A stretch of 64,000 nucleotides of DNA, taken from assembly GCA_003586115.2 (NCBI GenBank), contig QVOM02000034.1, positions 130,173,936 to 130,237,935 on the forward strand, given 5' to 3'. Source of the stretch: Salvator merianae (lineage: Eukaryota; Chordata; Lepidosauria; Squamata; Teiidae). Both the position numbers and the translations under genes were made by a program. This document shows, piece after piece, positions 60,395 through 64,000 of the stretch. Within the stretch, counting starts at the first letter, position 1; every line of letters begins with the position of its first letter. The notes under the pieces were generated by a model. The model was not told where the DNA came from, did no database searches, and saw nothing but the letters and a program-made list of their open reading frames with translations.

Positions 60395-61028
60395 AATGGA
60401 TTCAGGTGGTGGTATGGCACTGAGACTAACTTGGTCATCCTAATGGATGACCTTTATTGAGAGAGGGACAGGAACAGGGGTGGTGCAGCTCTATTTGTTC
60501 TCACTTTCTCGGTAGCTTTTGAAACTCTCAACCATGGTATATTGTTGGAGTGACTTCAAGGACTAAGTTATGGAGACACTGTTTTACAGTGGTTCTCTTC
60601 CTATCTTTCAGGTAGACTCCAGAAATTAAACCTTTTCCATGCAGACCTTTTTGGGTATTAAGATCTCAGGAGGAAGCCCTTCTTATAGTCCCATCATCCT
60701 CAGAGGATTGAGGAGTGATGGCACATAAAAGGACCTTTTCTGTGATGCCACCCCAGGCTTTGCAATAACCTCCAAGAAGAGGCATGCCAACAAGTGCCAA
60801 AATCATATGGGTGTTGGCACCTAGCTAAAACTTACTTCTTCATCTAAAGCATTGATGCTTAGCTTCTTGTTATTGCTGTGGGGAAGGTTGTACTTTAATT
60901 TTATTTTTAATAACTGCTTTAGTAATTTTATCTATATTTTATATTGTTATTTTAGCAAATGTTGTAACCTACCCTGACAGTTTTTGGTGAAGGGCAGGAT
61001 AGAAATGTTTAAAAATAAACAAATAAAT
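60395..61028 (+). mobile_element. L2/CR1-group LINE with internal deletion
   Basis: Plus strand: GTETNLVILMDDL, then ALFVLTFSVAFETLNHGILLE, then LQWFSSYLSGRLQKL; then a jump to the protein C-terminus (GTWRH-like stretch) and a 3' end with GGTGAAGGGCAGGATAGAAATG and an A/T-rich tail. The central RT part is missing. Confidence 0.75.
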
Positions 61029-62540
61029 GCAACATACTGCTAACATCATATAATGCCCCCAGAGATATGATATTAATCCAAATAAAATATAAAATGCAAC
61101 AAAAGAATATTGGGTGCATACCTGCAGAGAGCACAGCTTTCAAACTTTAAATTAGAAATTGATTTTGCTGCCTAGTGTTGCTCCAGTTTTAAATCTTGAC
61201 TGGTTACCTCCAGAATTAGATAAGTTTCACTATGCCTTCAGGACTATAATGTGAATGCCAGATTTCTTGTAATGGTGATGCTTATATCTTCACATCTGAT
61301 GAGAAATTTCTGAATGAGCTCACATGGGGCTACTAAGCAAGTAAAGTGCCTGAAAAGTAACTAAAGGAAGAGGGCAGGTACTTGACTGGCTTCCAATAAT
61401 CTCAAGTGAGCTCATTAAGCAGACATGAAGGTAAGCCCGCGATTGCTCCTCCCATCTGATGCTGGAGCAACAAGAGGCAATTGCAGGGTCTTCATTAATT
61501 CTTTCATTTCTTCTTCTTGTCTGGAGGCAGCCTTTATTTGTTTTAAATGTTGTAAGCTGCTTGAGTGCTCTGTGAGCAGAAAGTGGGGTAAAAATCAAAG
61601 ACACAGGTCAGAACAGATATTATTTTCATACATAAGTCACAATGTGTTGCTGAATTTTCCAGTAGCTGTTGAGGGAACATGGATGAGTAAGAACTCTAAT
61701 CACCACAGCTGTGTATCTGGCTGATGTCTAACTGATGAATGCAATAATAGCTATTTACATTTTCTAATTTTGATTGGAAAGCAAATTCTGGCAATGGGTA
61801 TCATAGAACACTCGTGCAGCAAGGCTTTTTATTACAAGAAAGTTATTTTTTATCTCAAGAAGAGCCGGGAGTGGCCCATGGACTGGAACCACTTCTGATC
61901 CTCAGGTCCAGATTCCAGGCTCACACATCAAATTATCACCTAGAGAACCACTGGTAATGGATATAGCAGCAAACAATACTGTCATCCCTCCATATTTATG
62001 GCTTCAATAGCTAAGGCTGTACCCGCACGCAATAAGAAAAAAAAGTGGCTTGAACCCAGCTTAGAGGTGGTAGTGTCCACATACTAGTGCCTTAATTCAC
62101 ATTAAAGGCCAGAAAATGCACTTCCAAAATGCATTATCTGGCCTTTAATGAGCTGCTTTTTTAAATGTGTGTAGATGTGTATACATGGCTGCAGAATTGT
62201 TCAGGATTTTAGTACCTGTAATCTATGAAACTGACTTCTTCCCAGGATAGCCCTGGAGATCAGCAATTTCCTACAGTATTTTTTGTGAATGAGGAGATGT
62301 GGGACAGTTGAAAACACGTTTCTAGTTCCCTCTTTTATTTGTACATTTTCATATCTATGGGATTTTCTCAGCAAATATCCCTTGTGAATAATGAAGGGAT
62401 GACTTTTACCTTCTTTTATTTTATTGAGATAGCACAGTTTGTTGCAGATTATCTCACCCTTTATTGCAAAAAAATGATGCTTATGTCTAACATCAAGGCA
62501 ACAAGAGCAAACTCCATTATATGGCTGTATTGATGATTGC
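61029..62540. other. Upstream flank, no gene; hairpin at 62101-62149
   Basis: Nothing coding. ATTAAAGGCCAGAAAATGCA (62101-62120) pairs with 62130-62149 around a 9-base loop, probably a short MITE. Confidence 0.45.
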
Positions 62541-62542
62541 AA

Positions 62543-62722
62543 GGGGGGCTGTAGCTCAGTTTTAATGGAAGCAGCTTGGAAAGCAGCTTGGTTTGATCCC
62601 GAGGCTTTCCCCAGAAGTAGGCAATGGCAAACCAGTTCAGTATCTCTGCCAAGAAACTGCAGATACCCATACAGTCAGCCAGGAGTCAGCCATGACTCAG
62701 TGGTACTCGACATCAACAACAA
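62543..62722 (+). mobile_element. tRNA-headed SINE
   Basis: A-box TAGCTCAG at 62552, B-box GGTTTGATCCCG at 62590-62601, body AGGCAATGGCAAACCAGTTC, tail GTACTCGACATCAACAAC. A small insertion is visible in the head. No clean target duplication. Confidence 0.8.
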
Positions 62723-64000
62723 ATTGATTGTACTAGTGTTGAACAGTGCGGTCTAAAACACTGTTTAATTAGAAGTAAATCTCTGTGTGTTCAATGGTAC
62801 TTACTCCCAGGTTAGAACTGCATTGCAAGTTTGAGATACAAGCATGTCAGTGCTCAGAGGCTTATTTTTTCCTTCATTTCAGAATGGTCAAGCTGTTTGT
62901 GTGCTGCTTCACAGGTGAAATAATGCACATGATTGTTTAAAAGGGGGGGGACACTAAAACCATAAGGTCAAGCACTGAAGACAAGCAGATTGCTCAGATG
63001 CCTACTTCTTTAAGGCATACTGAACTCACAGTTTGCTGTTGTATTCCACCTTTATTATCTCAATAATCATCCCACTTTCCTTCTCATCAATATGCAAACA
63101 ACATAACAATCTGTTCAGTCATTAAGCATGTTTAGTCAGTTGTTTGATACATATATTACTCTGTGTTTTTCACTGAATGTAAAGGCCATGTCTCCACACA
63201 TGGTTCAAACCACATTGGAGGGGCATTGAAGTCTTTCCATCTCTATAGCATCTTATGTCAAAGAGGTGTGAGGACTCATGGAGGAACTTCATTGCTCCTC
63301 CACAGAGGACAGGAGGCCTCCAAACACAGGGGTAAAATCTTCAGGATGGCAGCTTCAAAGATAGCAGCAGTGGAACCATCAAACTCCTTTCTAAGGCTGT
63401 CTGAAGAGGCCCAAAGGGAAGTCCAATCCAGCAGTGTGACTGGCACCTGGAGACATGCCCAGATTATAATATGTGATTAGAGAAATCCATTTCATCACCA
63501 GGTTACAGGTGGCAGTCTAGGCCTGAAACAGAGGTTTGGGACCACCCAAGAGGGGATGGATGGATGCTGGGATGAGTGGTTGGTGACTGGAGACTAGTAG
63601 TGACTGGGCTTAGAAAGAGAACTAGTAGCAAGACTGGGAAATATTTCTGAGGACCTCCCTACTCAGGAACCTTGTCTACTATTGCAGCCAGAAAATAGGT
63701 AGTTCTTATAAGATACAACTGCTGACTTGAAGTGAGTACAGAGTTAGAGCTGGGAACAGAAACAGGAACTGAAAGCATGGACTCAGCAGAACTGTAGTTC
63801 CTAGGGAGAATTGGTGACAGGAAAGACAGCAAAGGAGTTTGGGGAAGAGAAGAGTAACACCAAACAGAACCTAAAGCAATGGAAATACCAGAAATCTTTG
63901 CAACTGCACTTGGCTGTTCAAAGGGCATTGGGTAAAACCTAACAAGGCTTGGCAGGAATAGGTTAGAGGAGCTTAATATTGGTGGGGGGCAGGGAACTTC
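62723..64000. other. Upstream flank, no gene
   Basis: No recognisable exon or element. One frame at 63163-63480 is 105 residues long but has no known resemblance. Confidence 0.4.

Overview
This window is vertebrate nuclear DNA. It is AT-rich, almost free of long reading frames, and full of decayed transposons. The mix of transposons (L2/CR1-type LINEs, an L1-like LINE, a DIRS-type retrotransposon, Tigger, hAT and PIF/Harbinger-like DNA elements, and tRNA-headed SINEs with a CAACAA tail) suggests a squamate reptile. That placement is an inference from repeat content. Another reptile is not excluded.

One host gene is supported: XPR1, the SPX-domain phosphate exporter, on the minus strand. Exon 1 (coding part 55618-55686, 23 codons) lies in a CpG-rich promoter region at about 55600-56380. 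Exon 2 (37597-37648, 52 nt) continues the same frame. Intron 1 is 17,969 bp. Intron 2 runs off the left edge, because no exon 3 could be found. Everything from 1 to 55617 other than exon 2 is therefore XPR1 intron, and 56400-64000 is upstream flank.

Layout: 1-12.4 kb holds an L2-like LINE, two Tigger fragments, an L1-like insertion with an intact target duplication, a CR1-like LINE, a LINE with a decayed RT, and a foldback element that carries the first 41 codons of a CxxC-type protein. 12.8-14.7 kb is a LINE whose 5' half is inverted. 18.0-20.4 kb is a LINE split by a 1173-bp hAT-like element built from a tandem array of 143-bp hairpins. 22-29 kb holds DIRS-type remnants, one split by a 179-bp MITE with TTA duplications. 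33-37.6 kb is mostly unremarkable intron. 39-44 kb has more LINEs, one split by a GC-rich MITE. 47.4-48.2 kb and 57.3-57.7 kb hold relatives of that MITE. SINEs lie at 17.5, 32.7, 50.5, 56.8 and 62.5 kb.

No operon-like or multi-gene system is present. The most unusual objects are the hairpin-array hAT-like element (18532-19704) and the foldback element with the CxxC start (about 11765-12365). Both lie inside the XPR1 transcription unit. Family names are from recognition by eye; no database search was run.
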